DNA of 64,000 bases from Fimbriimonas sp. (GTDB lineage: Bacteria > Armatimonadota > Fimbriimonadia > Fimbriimonadales > Fimbriimonadaceae). Below, in pieces: positions 27,970 to 36,664 of the stretch; position 1 is the first letter of the stretch; each line of letters opens with the position of its first letter. Position numbers and translations under genes: made by a program. The stretch covers positions 62,001 to 126,000 of the forward strand of contig JARLGV010000004.1 in assembly GCA_031292555.1 (NCBI GenBank), read 5' to 3'. Under the pieces are notes generated by a model, which searched no databases, was not told the origin of the DNA, and was given only the letters and a program-made list of their open reading frames with translations.

Positions 27970-28411
27970 CCGTGCCTTTCGAAGACGGCAGTCATGAGGG
28001 TGCGGTCGGTACGCAGACGTGCGAAAACATCGGGCGGAGAACCGGTGTCGCCGGGCAACCGGATCAAATCGTCGACCTTGACCGTTCCGTCTGCAATCAT
28101 TCGAACTCAATTTGCCATCGACCTGGCTAGGCTGTAGCAGGTTAGGTCAGGCATGTTGCCGAGTGTCGTGCTTCAAGGAGCCCCAATCTGTGGCCCCGTG
28201 AAGCACCTGCGTTTGGTCCGCTCGGGAATCCGGGACTTTATGATATAGGTCCTTGTCGGCTTCTACGGATCACTGGCACTGTTTGCTACCCCGGTACTCC
28301 GCAGAGCTCCCGTTTCACTGGACGAATTATCTCTGAAGATCGGGTGACAGATAATTCTGAAAGTCACATGACACCCTACTTGATGACATGGTACTTTGTG
28401 CTGGACGGACC
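27970..28411. other. ~440-nt intergenic region with one hairpin
   Basis: Between the second BTAD gene and the convergent NTF2-like gene. No supported gene. A 9-bp inverted repeat GAATTATCT/AGATAATTC (28324-28332 and 28349-28357, 16-nt loop) is present. A short minus-strand frame at 27970-28100 reads like protein but overlaps the BTAD 3' end and has no family match by eye. Confidence 0.5.
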
Positions 28412-28765
28412 TTACCAACTATCCGGCGAGCCGCCGTAAACCACCGTAAGGCGCACTATGCTACCGGTGGAGGAATATATTTCCAAGTCTCCCCCGCGTT
28501 CAGCCGGAGTCGATGACCATGCAAACTCCGCTAGAAAGTGGTCAGATAAATCCTGGGTTCGGAGAACAACAATCTCATCCGTAGGAGGGTTCTCCGAGTA
28601 AGCCTTTGCTATGGCCTCCCGACCGACAAAGGGGCCCACCGGGATATTCTCAAAGGCCATCACTCCGTCATCTGCAAAAAGAGCGATCATTGCGCAGAAG
28701 TTGTGGGTCTTGATTCCCTCGTTGAAGGCCTGAACATGGGCCATTAACAGTTCCTGATCCGTCAT
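28412..28765 (-). CDS. SnoaL-like / NTF2-fold protein
   Basis: 117 residues, the length of one NTF2-like domain. The sequence runs helix (LLMAHVQAFNEGIKTHNF), ALFADDGVMAFENIPVGPFVGREAIAKAY, then beta strands (IVVLRTQDLSDHFLAEFAW), ending IVRLTVVYGG. This matches SnoaL-like proteins, small cone-shaped folds used as isomerases, hydrolases or binding proteins. No catalytic residue can be assigned with confidence and neighbours give no clue to the substrate. Confidence 0.75.
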   Translation of the reverse strand: MTDQELLMAHVQAFNEGIKTHNFCAMIALFADDGVMAFENIPVGPFVGREAIAKAYSENPPTDEIVVLRTQDLSDHFLAEFAWSSTPAERGGDLEIYSSTGSIVRLTVVYGGSPDSW

Positions 28766-28917
28766 GGTTGTATTCTAACCGGCGAGTCAGAACCCTCGTA
28801 CTCGAACGAAACTATTGGTTGAATTTGAGCCGTGACGGTCTGCAAGGACTCGTGCCAGCCTGCTTAAACGGACTTGTGAAGTTACTAAGCACCGTTGGCA
28901 AGGTATTCGCTGACCCG

Positions 28918-29133
28918 TCAGACCGCAATCTTGAAGACATGTGCACTAGGCTCCAACGCGAGTGGACTCTCCTCGAGGAACAGCTCGATCGCCTCTCGGA
29001 TATTCCTGAAGGCATCGTCTTCGCTCGTGCCGGCTGATACACATCCGGGCAACTCTGGACACCAAACCGCGAACTCGCCAGTCTCACTATCCTGTTCGAG
29101 AACCACGCGCCAAGTCACATTCGCCCCTAGCAA
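28918..29133 (-). CDS. HicB-like protein, orphan antitoxin-type
   Basis: 71 residues. The ferredoxin-like HicB fold is seen in VVLEQDSETGEFAVWCPELPGCVSAGTSEDDAFRNIREAIELFLEE. The usual HicA toxin (a small dsRBD protein with a conserved His) is not visible on either side and no DNA-binding domain is attached, so this is either a solo HicB or a remnant of a pair. It starts at TTG 29133, 6 nt past the tRNA-Arg 3' end, or at the GTG 15 nt further on. Confidence 0.7.
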   Translation of the reverse strand: MLGANVTWRVVLEQDSETGEFAVWCPELPGCVSAGTSEDDAFRNIREAIELFLEESPLALEPSAHVFKIAV

Positions 29134-29139
29134 GAAAAA

Positions 29140-29215
29140 TGGCGCGCTCGAGAGGACTCGAACCTCCGACCCTCAGCTCCGCAAGCTGATGCTCTATCCA
29201 CTGAGCTACGAGCGC
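29140..29215 (-). tRNA. tRNA-Arg, anticodon GCG
   Basis: A 76-nt cloverleaf with 7-bp acceptor stem (GCGCTCG/CGAGCGC), D stem GCTC/GAGC, anticodon stem TCAGC/GCTGA, loop TTGCGGA (anticodon GCG), a 5-nt variable loop, T stem GGAGG/CCTCT with one G-U, TTCGAGT loop, discriminator G and an encoded CCA. A20, an arginine identity base, is present. GCG reads CGC and CGU directly; most bacteria use an A34-to-inosine ACG tRNA instead. Confidence 0.93.
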
Positions 29216-29271
29216 GTAACGGTTGATTATACCGGCTCTGCCAACGGGATCGGAAAGGGCTGGGGTCTATC

Positions 29272-29838
29272 TTAGCGGCCGATCTCTTGATAGGAGGCGG
29301 CCCGTTCCTCGAAATATCGGTGAATGTGTTCGCCCACCGGCTGGGCATCGACCGGATCGCCGATGATCGCGGCAACGCCGGATCGCGATGCCAGACAGTC
29401 GGCCTCAGCGAATGCGGCCTTCCAAAGACGCATCAAACTCGCCTCCGTTTCCTCTTTCGTGCCAAGTCCGTTGACCACTCCCTTGCGGCGCGAGGCAAGC
29501 GCCTCCTCAAGCAACTCGTACGCCTCGGTATGCTCGACCACTCGCTGGTACTTCCGGCGAAGGCGTAGCCGCCGCCTCGACTCGGCGATGCATCGCCAGT
29601 TCAAGCGAACGGTCTCCCATACGAAGATCACGCCAGCGAGACCCGCGAACTCGTTCCGATGAAGTTCGAAATGAAAGAAGACCCCGATGAAGACAGACGC
29701 CAAAAACGTCGTGATTCCCAAATTAATGATCGTCCCGATGATGCCGCCGCCGCAGAAGGGCCACTTCCACCGGGCGCTCTCATCGAAAAGCGTATGAAAA
29801 TCTCGCTCCAACGTGCTGCTTCGAAACTGTCGTTTCAA
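29272..29838 (-). CDS. small two-helix membrane protein, unknown family
   Basis: 188 residues from TTG 29838 (GAGGAG about 11 nt upstream). Two hydrophobic segments lie at about 32-56 and 62-75, followed by a long basic helix (RRRLRLRRKYQRVVEHTEAYELLEEAL) that may form a coiled coil, and a C-terminal helical region. I do not recognise a family. It sits between the tRNA and the DUF2961 gene on the same strand. Confidence 0.5.
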   Translation of the reverse strand: MKRQFRSSTLERDFHTLFDESARWKWPFCGGGIIGTIINLGITTFLASVFIGVFFHFELHRNEFAGLAGVIFVWETVRLNWRCIAESRRRLRLRRKYQRVVEHTEAYELLEEALASRRKGVVNGLGTKEETEASLMRLWKAAFAEADCLASRSGVAAIIGDPVDAQPVGEHIHRYFEERAASYQEIGR

Positions 29839-29913
29839 GTGCTTAACCGCTCCTCTGCCACCGAACCAATCATACGATACGAATCGACCGGGCGTTGAGC
29901 CGTGACCGGAGAA

Positions 29914-31938
29914 TTAGCGGTAGCAATACACCCATTCGTTGAAATCGTCCCACGTTCCAGTCTTCGAAGACAGCCGCTCGACTCGAATCGTGATCGACCG
30001 CTTCCCCTTCGTATAGCGCTCGGGGATCTCGAAGTCGGAGTCAAACCAGCGAATCCCACGAAACGTCCGCTCGAAATCGACGCTGAACCATGGCCGCTCG
30101 GATACCGCGATGCCATCGACGAAGACGCGTGCCAACTGACGGTTGTTCTCCTTGTCGGTCCGGCGGCGAAGCCTTACGCCCTGGTTCCTGGGGTCCAGCT
30201 TCACCCGGAACTGAAGCTCCCTCTCAACCGCCACGCCGGAATCGACGATCGGAGCGACCGGAAACAGCACGTTGTTCATCTCACCGTCGTACCACCAACT
30301 ACCTGAGACCTCCCGTCGGGGTCCGATTACTCGGACTGAATGTGCCTTCTCCGAAGCCGCATTCCCTAGGTCAACCTCATCGGTCATCTTCAAGCCCGCT
30401 TCGTCTCTCATATAGAGGAACGCAACGCTCTCCTCATTCCCCGCCTGGTACATCCCCTCGTGCCCGCGCGGGGAGTTCGGGCCATACACTTGATGGCCAT
30501 GCCGCACTGCCGAGGAGAATACGTAGAGCTCGGGAGTGAAGAAGCGCCAGGGCGCACCCGATCCTCCGTCCGAGCCCGTCGAACCCCAGATCGCCTGTTG
30601 CGCGTCACGCAACCCCCAGCCCTGGTTGTGATCGTCCTCGAACCCCTCTCCGTAGATCCAAGGCGACTGGCTTCCGTCGAAATAGGTCCGCTCGTCCTCC
30701 TCCATGGAAGTGTCGGTGCGGTAGGTGAAGTGCCCGACAACGTGTCCACGCCCTCGAACGTCGACATATCGGTAGTCGTGCCCCTCAGTTCGGGGGTCCT
30801 CCCGTTGGTAAATGGCGTGGAAGTAGCCGCATTGAGACGCCAGGTACTTCAGCCCCGCCGGTGGCGCGTATTCCAACTCCGCATGGACATGGACCGGCGA
30901 TCCCGATGGTTTACGCACGAACGACACGGTGGCGCCTTTCCAGAACGGCATCGGCAGATAGCAGTACATGTCTCTACCAATCGCCCCGACATAGCGCGAA
31001 GCGATCCGCTTTTCCGGTCTAGTCCTATAGACCCCGAAGAAACTCCCGAGTGGGACATCCACCTGCGGCTTTGGCGCCTTGTCGAATCGAATCACCAACC
31101 GCGTATCGAAGAGGGCGGCATCGTCAGCAGTGACGCGGAGCCCGACGACTGTCCCCGGATGGTTAAGAGCGAAAGCAATGCCGCTCGACTTTCCATCCAG
31201 TGCAAGATCGCACATCGCGCGGGTCGAGGGCATGTTAGGGGCGATCGGCTGCCCAATCTTGGTGGGATCCCAAAGGGATTCAACGGACGAAAGGTCTGCA
31301 GGCTTGGTCCAAGACTCGATGCCCGGATCATCTGAAAAGGTCTGGTAGGTGAAGTTGTACCAGTGGTTTCTCCTGACTGGGTGTTGGTCGTATCGCCCGA
31401 GCCAGGGCAGCACGTCCCAGCGCGGCTCCTGGCCGAACGGCTCCTTAGAAAGGGTGATCTTCAGGTGCTTCCGATACAAGAACGGGTGGTAGAGGAACCG
31501 GTAGCCACCGCCGACGTGGGCAAACGGCTCCCTAAAGATCCCAAGCGGGTTCTCGGGGCTAAAGAACTTTGTTACGTCCATGTCGATGCGCGGCCTTGCC
31601 TCGTCATCGAACGTGAACCGAATCCGAATGCCGGAAAGGTCGCCGTTCCAAAGATTGGCGTGAAGACGGTACAGGCAGCCGGGACCGTACGAATCGAAGA
31701 GCACGCACTGCCCATCCGGCTCTTTATAGAGGGAAAAATAGTCGGCGTCGTAGTTGTCTCCGGCGCGATCGTAGCTTGAGAACTGATGGGTTTGAACGCC
31801 AGTGCGGAAGTAAGGCAAATCGAGGGGGCGGTCGAACGCCCCCAATCCGATGAATCGCGGGTTCACTCGAGAACCGGCGTCAAACGGACCGACCGACGAC
31901 AGGGACAGCATCGTCCAGGCTGCGAGGCAGATGAGCAT
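29914..31938 (-). CDS. DUF2961 / GH172-like secreted protein
   Basis: 674 residues with an N-terminal export segment (~1-20). The first half has the double jelly-roll pattern of DUF2961 (SSYDRAGDNYDADYFSLYKEPDGQCVLFDSYGPGCLYRLHANLWNG; PLGIFREPFAHVGGGYRFLYHPFLYRKHLKITL; HWYNFTYQTF). The second half adds jelly-roll-like domains (GWGLRDAQQAIWGSTG, FLYMRDEAGLKM). Some DUF2961 members, now GH172, are difructose-anhydride or arabinofuranan-degrading enzymes. The catalytic pair cannot be named by eye. It is likely an extracytoplasmic glycan enzyme in this glycosidase-rich region. Confidence 0.75.
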   Translation of the reverse strand: MLICLAAWTMLSLSSVGPFDAGSRVNPRFIGLGAFDRPLDLPYFRTGVQTHQFSSYDRAGDNYDADYFSLYKEPDGQCVLFDSYGPGCLYRLHANLWNGDLSGIRIRFTFDDEARPRIDMDVTKFFSPENPLGIFREPFAHVGGGYRFLYHPFLYRKHLKITLSKEPFGQEPRWDVLPWLGRYDQHPVRRNHWYNFTYQTFSDDPGIESWTKPADLSSVESLWDPTKIGQPIAPNMPSTRAMCDLALDGKSSGIAFALNHPGTVVGLRVTADDAALFDTRLVIRFDKAPKPQVDVPLGSFFGVYRTRPEKRIASRYVGAIGRDMYCYLPMPFWKGATVSFVRKPSGSPVHVHAELEYAPPAGLKYLASQCGYFHAIYQREDPRTEGHDYRYVDVRGRGHVVGHFTYRTDTSMEEDERTYFDGSQSPWIYGEGFEDDHNQGWGLRDAQQAIWGSTGSDGGSGAPWRFFTPELYVFSSAVRHGHQVYGPNSPRGHEGMYQAGNEESVAFLYMRDEAGLKMTDEVDLGNAASEKAHSVRVIGPRREVSGSWWYDGEMNNVLFPVAPIVDSGVAVERELQFRVKLDPRNQGVRLRRRTDKENNRQLARVFVDGIAVSERPWFSVDFERTFRGIRWFDSDFEIPERYTKGKRSITIRVERLSSKTGTWDDFNEWVYCYR

Positions 31939-32002
31939 ATATCACGACCGAACGGCGACCGTGCGCCGATAGTACTTCGGCATCGTACCTGCCGACTTAT
32001 CC

Positions 32003-32410
32003 CTACCGACTCAACGCCGCATCCACTTCCGCCTGAAGAAGCGATGCCTGCCCCTCCCTCCCGCCAGGCAGCTTGGGCATGTGTTTCCCTCGCCCATCCA
32101 CCACCCGCCAATAGGGTGTGACCCATTCATTACCGCTCGCACGCTCCTCGTCCGCCACTTCTGCTGCGATCCGAATGAAGATGCCCGTACACAAAGGGCA
32201 AGTGGACTCGGCGCCGAGCCGTCGGGCCAGGGCGCGGCGGATGAGTTTGACCGACGACACGGCGCCAGGAGGGATCTCGCGGATGATTGCATCCACCTGT
32301 TTCGGGGTCGGAACTAGAAGCAAACCGGGCGATCGCGGACCGCCGTCAACGATCTTCCAGTCGTGAACGCCCTCCAGCTTCTCGCGCCAACTCTTCTTTC
32401 CTGTCTTCAT
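32003..32410 (-). CDS. MGMT-family (alkyltransferase-like) protein without the PCHR active site
   Basis: 135 residues. The sequence KSWREKLEG...LLVPTPKQVDAIIREIPPGAVSSVKLIRRALARRLGAESTCPLCTGIFIRIAAEVADEERA...ITPYWRVV-like end matches a subgroup of the O6-alkylguanine-DNA alkyltransferase DNA-binding domain. The catalytic PCHRV motif of true repair enzymes is absent; Cys at CPLC replaces it in position. It may bind alkylated bases (like ATL proteins) or act otherwise. It lies 3 nt after the AraC/GyrI gene. Confidence 0.7.
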   Translation of the reverse strand: MKTGKKSWREKLEGVHDWKIVDGGPRSPGLLLVPTPKQVDAIIREIPPGAVSSVKLIRRALARRLGAESTCPLCTGIFIRIAAEVADEERASGNEWVTPYWRVVDGRGKHMPKLPGGREGQASLLQAEVDAALSR

Positions 32411-32413
32411 TGC

Positions 32414-33265
32414 TCACTCCAATGGCAAGTAGATCTCCGTGATCCGGTCCTTAGGCGCCGTCGTTCTCGGATCGCCTACATACGCCTCAATGCTCGGAGC
32501 GGCTCTGATCGCCCGGTGGTGTTGCGGCGCCCACTGGCCACAGAGTTCTGCGTAAGTCACCCCAATGGAATCGTACGCCCCCTTGTGAATGACCTTGGCG
32601 TATTCCCCGCCCTCTAGCTCACGTATCGCCAACCCATCCGCCGGAACGAATCCGGGGTCTACAACAAAGCAAGCATCGTATCGCACCTGCTCCGCCGGTG
32701 TTACTTCCGGATCGTCTTGGGGACATCCGAAGAACTGGGTCCTCGGCGGATAGAAACCCATTCTCCCGGCAAGGGCGTATAGCCGTCCCCACGTCTCACC
32801 CACTTGATCGTATGGCCCGAAATGCCTAAGGTAGGCGACTCTCCGGACCGGTAAGTTCACTAACTCCACGTTCATTGCGATCTCCCTCCGGACCATGCCG
32901 GATACCAAAGGAGCGAACGGAGACGTCGTCTGCGTGCGATATTCGCTCGGATTGATGCCAAGCACCGCCTTGAACGTTCGTGAGAACGACTCCGGCGTGT
33001 CGTAACCGCTCTCCAGGGCGACCTCTCCAATCGACCGGTCGGAGAGGTTCAGCATTTCGGCCGCTCGCTGTAGGCGCTTTCGTCGGACCAACGAGAGTAG
33101 TGACTCTCCGGTCATGCCTCGAAAGATCCGATGAAAGTGAAAGGGCGAGAAGCCTGCCACTTGCGCAAGGCACTCTAAGCTTAGGTCGCCGTCGAGATGT
33201 TCGTCGATATGACGCTCAACGGCCAGAATTCGTTGCTCGTATTCGATAAGAGTGACTGGCCTCAT
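32414..33265 (-). CDS. AraC-family regulator with GyrI-like effector-binding domain
   Basis: 283 residues from ATG 33265, with AAGGAG 7 nt upstream. Residues ~10-110 form the AraC double HTH (ERHIDEHLDGDLSLECLAQVAGFSPFHFHRIFRGMTGESL, then SIGEVALESGYDTPESFSRTFKAVLGINPSEYR). Residues ~130-283 are a GyrI/SOUL-like small-molecule-binding domain (VELVNLPVRRVAYLRHFGPYDQV, CFVVDPGFVPADGLAIRELEGGEYAKVIHKGAY). It starts in the stop of the WD40 gene (ATGA) and is 3 nt before the MGMT-like gene, so it likely regulates this operon. The inducer is unknown. Confidence 0.9.
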   Translation of the reverse strand: MRPVTLIEYEQRILAVERHIDEHLDGDLSLECLAQVAGFSPFHFHRIFRGMTGESLLSLVRRKRLQRAAEMLNLSDRSIGEVALESGYDTPESFSRTFKAVLGINPSEYRTQTTSPFAPLVSGMVRREIAMNVELVNLPVRRVAYLRHFGPYDQVGETWGRLYALAGRMGFYPPRTQFFGCPQDDPEVTPAEQVRYDACFVVDPGFVPADGLAIRELEGGEYAKVIHKGAYDSIGVTYAELCGQWAPQHHRAIRAAPSIEAYVGDPRTTAPKDRITEIYLPLE

Positions 33266-34290
33266 CGTCTTCGCTCCTTGCCTCGAAGTTTTGCTCGCCA
33301 CCTGACGATTGCACTTGACCAATCTTGCGATTTTATGGGCGTCATCTCAGAGCAAAGAAGACGTGACGGCCAGTTGCTGATAGGATGTAGCGGGACCCGA
33401 ACGATTCGGTTCCCGCTACATCCTATCAGCAACTCCCTGCCCGAACTATTGAAGCACAGTGAGATCGCAGCCTTTCGATCCATCGCGGTGGTGAGAATTA
33501 TCCGACCGTCATAGTCGGCTACGATGACCCGGTCATGCTCTCCGTATGCGATCCAGTCCTCCGTCGGATGCATCGTTACAGTTGGCATGCCGGGTCGAAC
33601 CCTGAACCTAGTGGCGGCGCGTCCAGACGCCCGATCCCAAATGATGATCTCGTGGAGAGTTCGCGTCGCAATCCCCGTCCCATCTCTCCGAACATCCATG
33701 CCGTACACCCGATCCGGCATCCCTATTTTTAGGACTCGGCGACGTTCAGCGATATTCCAAAAGCAGATACTGAACGAATCGGTTCCGACGACTTCCGACC
33801 CTCTTCGCACGCATTTGAGGATTCGAGGGGAAGCGTTATCCGCCCAGTTCCCCGTCTTTTGGCCGTTGCTGTCCCAAGCGACCATTCGCCCGTTGTCGAA
33901 AGCGGCAACCACCTTTCCGTCCTCCGCCACGTCCAAGGCGATCGGCGAAATGATAAGGAAACCGAACGATCTCGGAGCTACGTACGACCAGAGGCATTCA
34001 CCATCCTTGATGCGTATCGCCTGGACCGCCTCGCCCGCGGCAACGTAGATCGCATCGCTCTCCGGCGAAAAGGCGAGGCCCCGAATCCTCTCCGTCGGCT
34101 TGACCTTCTCAAGAATGGATCCGAAGTTCCTTGAGAACACGACTGACTCGCCTTCCCTCACCGTGACGTTCATGTCGACGTCGCTTGTGGCAAGAAGCCT
34201 TGCCTCGGAAGACACGACAATCCGGTTGATAGCATTGGCGTGCGTCCAATCGACGGTTTCCGCTTCTTTCGCAAATACAGACGAACTCAA
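33262..34290 (-). CDS. WD40-like repeat protein
   Basis: 342 residues from TTG 34290, preceded by AAGGAG with a 9-nt gap. A second TTG at 34308 lies upstream of that site. Repeated blades such as INRIVVSSEARLLATSDVDMNVTV, RGLAFSPESDAIYVAAG, VYGMDVRRDGTGIATRTLHEIIIWDRASGR and ISLCFNSSGRELLIGCSGNRI indicate a WD40/quinoprotein-like propeller with no export signal. It probably works as a cytosolic scaffold. It contains a 63-nt quasi-palindrome near its 3' end. First in the operon with the AraC/GyrI and MGMT-like genes. Confidence 0.65.
   Translation of the reverse strand: MSSSVFAKEAETVDWTHANAINRIVVSSEARLLATSDVDMNVTVREGESVVFSRNFGSILEKVKPTERIRGLAFSPESDAIYVAAGEAVQAIRIKDGECLWSYVAPRSFGFLIISPIALDVAEDGKVVAAFDNGRMVAWDSNGQKTGNWADNASPRILKCVRRGSEVVGTDSFSICFWNIAERRRVLKIGMPDRVYGMDVRRDGTGIATRTLHEIIIWDRASGRAATRFRVRPGMPTVTMHPTEDWIAYGEHDRVIVADYDGRIILTTAMDRKAAISLCFNSSGRELLIGCSGNRIVRVPLHPISNWPSRLLCSEMTPIKSQDWSSAIVRWRAKLRGKERRR
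33372..33434. repeat. 63-nt quasi-palindrome inside the WD40 gene
   Basis: Arms of 30 nt (33372-33401 and 33405-33434) with one mismatch (33396/33410) close on a 3-nt loop. It encodes ELLIGCSGN...VPLHPISN of the last WD40 blade. The symmetry makes the plus strand encode a look-alike peptide. Confidence 0.85.
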
Positions 34291-34413
34291 CGATCCTCGC
34301 TCCTTCAAGCCCCGGTCGGCCTAACAATCCGCGTAAGCGCCCTGCCTTCCGGCCCACAGCAACTACTATAAGCGTATACCAACCTTGTACATCTCGTATG
34401 AATACTCATCGAC

Positions 34414-35262
34414 ATGGAAACCACCGTTAAGAATCGGGAGCTCGTTGAGGAGCTGATGGCGCGACGGGGCGAGCATCATTTTCCGCTCCAGATCCGTTCT
34501 TCTGCGAAGCGCTTCGCGCACGAATTGCTTGCCGTTCTGTTTCCCCATTTCACCGATCACATCGAAATCAGCGATGAGCGATTGGATGGGGAGATCCAGG
34601 CGCTTGAGACCCGGCTTTGCGAGATTCTGCGCTCCCTCGCCGGCTGCTATCCGATCCCGTCGACCCAAATTGTACGAACCTTCATCGAACGACTCCCGAG
34701 CATCTATCACGCCCTATTGCTCGACGCCAAGGCGATCTATCACGGGGACCCGGCAGCCGTCAGCGTCGACGAGGTGATCCTCGGATACCCCGGGTTCTAT
34801 GCGATTGCCATCTACCGAGCCGCTCACGAACTTCACAGTCTGCGATTCCCACTTTTGCCGAGACTGTTGTCGGAGCACGCCCATCACCACACGGGCGTAG
34901 ACATTCACCCCGGTGCAACCGTCGGTCGGTCGTTTTTCATCGACCATGGCACCGGAATCGTAGTCGGCGAGACGGCCCAGATCGGTAACGGCGTCAAGCT
35001 CTACCAGGGAGTGACTTTAGGTGCCCTGTACGTTCAGAAGAACCTGTCGCAACAGAAGCGGCATCCAACGATCGGCGACAACACGGTCGTATATGCCAAC
35101 GCCACGATTCTCGGCGGAGACACTGAGATTGGGCATGACAGCGTGGTAGGCGGTAACGCTTGGATCACCGAGTCCATCCCGCCCTTCTCCATCGTCGGCA
35201 GAAACTCCGAAGTGCGTACGCGAAAGCCAGGGGCCGAGACAGAAATCGAATTCAATATATAA
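34414..35262 (+). CDS. cysE: serine O-acetyltransferase
   Basis: 282 residues. It makes O-acetylserine from serine and acetyl-CoA, the first step of cysteine synthesis. The N-terminal helical domain (~1-170) precedes a left-handed beta-helix of hexapeptide repeats with HHHTGVDIHPGATVGRSFFIDHGTGIVVGETAQIGN and GVTLGALY, the CysE/SAT signature, including His of the catalytic pair and the GTG loop. The family end with an Ile C-terminal tail (EFNI) matches the tail that binds cysteine synthase. It is 15 nt upstream of cysK and divergent from the WD40 operon. Confidence 0.93.
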   Translation: METTVKNRELVEELMARRGEHHFPLQIRSSAKRFAHELLAVLFPHFTDHIEISDERLDGEIQALETRLCEILRSLAGCYPIPSTQIVRTFIERLPSIYHALLLDAKAIYHGDPAAVSVDEVILGYPGFYAIAIYRAAHELHSLRFPLLPRLLSEHAHHHTGVDIHPGATVGRSFFIDHGTGIVVGETAQIGNGVKLYQGVTLGALYVQKNLSQQKRHPTIGDNTVVYANATILGGDTEIGHDSVVGGNAWITESIPPFSIVGRNSEVRTRKPGAETEIEFNI

Positions 35263-35277
35263 GGAAACCTAACTGTT

Positions 35278-36189
35278 ATGAAGGCTAACAACATACTAGA
35301 AACTATCGGCAACACTCCTCACGTAAGGGCCAACCGGCTCTACGGAAGCGAGTACGAGGTATGGATCAAGTTGGAGCGCGCCAACCCGGGCGGCAGCATC
35401 AAGGATCGCATCGCGTTGAGCATGATCGAAGCGGCCGAGGAGAGTGGAGCTCTCAAGCCAGGCGGCGTGATCATCGAGCCGACCTCCGGCAATACCGGAA
35501 TCGGGCTGGCTCTTGTCGCCGCCGTCAAGGGATATCCCCTGACTCTCGTCATGCCGGAGTCGATGTCGATCGAGCGCCGAAGACTCATGTCAGCCTACGG
35601 CGCCACTTTCGAGTTGACTCCCCGTGAATTGGGGATGAAAGGTGCGATCAACCGAGCCACCGAACTGGTCGCCGAAACTCCGGGCGCATTTATGCCCCAG
35701 CAGTTCGATAACCCGGCGAACATCAAGGTTCATCAGGAGACGACAGCACAGGAGATATTGAGGGACTTTCCAGAAGGGCTTGACTACCTGATCACCGGCG
35801 TCGGCACCGGCGGCCACATCACTGGCGTTGCCGAGATCCTCAAACCGAGGTTCCCGAACCTGAAGGTCTTCGCCGTCGAGCCGACCAAATCACCAGTAAT
35901 TTCAGGTGGACAGCCTGGTCCCCATAAGCTGCAGGGTCTTGCGGCCGGTTTCATCCCAACCAATCTGCACACCGACATCCTGGACGGGGTCATCCAAGTT
36001 ACCGAGGAGGATGCGTTCGCCTACGCCAAAAGGTCCGCGCTCGAAGAAGGGCTCTTCGTCGGAATATCATCCGGCGCGTCCCTGTCGGCGGTCGCTCAGA
36101 AGCTCCCGGAGATCCCGGCCGGCAGCCGAATCCTGACGTTCGTTTACGACACCGGCGAGCGGTACCTCTCTATCGAAGGCCTGTTCTAG
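35278..36189 (+). CDS. cysK: cysteine synthase A
   Basis: 303 residues, typical for CysK (~305-320). It joins O-acetylserine and sulfide to give cysteine, with PLP. Seen: the PLP lysine in GGSIKDR, the substrate loop [16 protein letters not shown], the phosphate-cradle GTGGHITG, and the end region [12 protein letters not shown]. The start has AAGGA in the 15-nt gap after cysE. The operon ends with a hairpin at 36209-36233. Confidence 0.95.
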   Translation: MKANNILETIGNTPHVRANRLYGSEYEVWIKLERANPGGSIKDRIALSMIEAAEESGALKPGGVIIEPTSGNTGIGLALVAAVKGYPLTLVMPESMSIERRRLMSAYGATFELTPRELGMKGAINRATELVAETPGAFMPQQFDNPANIKVHQETTAQEILRDFPEGLDYLITGVGTGGHITGVAEILKPRFPNLKVFAVEPTKSPVISGGQPGPHKLQGLAAGFIPTNLHTDILDGVIQVTEEDAFAYAKRSALEEGLFVGISSGASLSAVAQKLPEIPAGSRILTFVYDTGERYLSIEGLF

Positions 36190-36208
36190 ACGGTCACAAA
36201 GCAGAAAC

Positions 36209-36238
36209 GGCCGGCAGGCCTAGATTGCCGGCCCTTTC
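36209..36238 (+). terminator. rho-independent-like terminator after cysK
   Basis: GGCCGGCA (36209-36216) pairs with TGCCGGCC (36226-36233), a 9-nt loop, followed by CTTTCCTT. Confidence 0.7.
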
Positions 36239-36250
36239 CTTAATCGCCTA

Positions 36251-36664
36251 CTATCGGTCGCGAGCGAATTTGACGTTGTGGGCAAGGTGCGCCGTTCTTT
36301 CCCAACCATCGACTCGGTTGCCCCGCACCTGATACTTCAGGGCTTCAACGAGTCCCTGCAGCGTATGGTCTTGGGGCCGGACACGTAGCCACTCGCGAGC
36401 GATCTCGTAGGCCTCCTCGTAGCGGCGCAACCGATCATGGCACTGCGCAAGTTTGACGCCGGCCTCCCAAAAGTTGGGGTCGAGTACAGATGCTTTGCGG
36501 AACGGCTCGATTGCCTTGTCGAATTCGCCCTTTCGGAAGTGGCACATGCCCAAGTAGCCAAGAATGCGTGTGTTTGTGGGTTGAAGCTGCAAAACTGCTC
36601 TGCACTCCACAATCGCGTCTTCCCACGCGCCACGCTGCATCAACGCCTCGATTCCCGTGCTCAT
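36251..36664 (-). CDS. TPR protein
   Basis: 137 residues. Three TPR hairpins are visible: WEDAIVECRAVLQLQPTNTRI, LGYLGMCHFRKGEFDKAIEPFRKASVLDPNF, and KLAQCHDRLRRYEEAYEIAREWLRVRP. No signal peptide, so cytosolic scaffold or adaptor is likely. The start is ATG 36664 without a clear ribosome site. It lies between cysK (convergent) and pdhB on the same strand; no functional link is evident. Confidence 0.7.
   Translation of the reverse strand: MSTGIEALMQRGAWEDAIVECRAVLQLQPTNTRILGYLGMCHFRKGEFDKAIEPFRKASVLDPNFWEAGVKLAQCHDRLRRYEEAYEIAREWLRVRPQDHTLQGLVEALKYQVRGNRVDGWERTAHLAHNVKFARDR

Noticed and set aside
27765..28100. Minus-strand frame with protein-like sequence (IADGTVKVDDLIRLPGDTG)
   Set aside because: It overlaps the 3' end of the second BTAD gene on the opposite strand, has no ribosome site and no family pattern by eye; a decayed fragment cannot be excluded.
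28768..29037. Plus-strand frame antisense to hicB
   Set aside because: Antisense shadow of the HicB gene with no support.
33197..33514. Plus-strand frame with a peptide resembling the WD40 C-terminus
   Set aside because: It reads across the quasi-palindrome, which mirrors the minus-strand coding; no ribosome site or neighbours support it.
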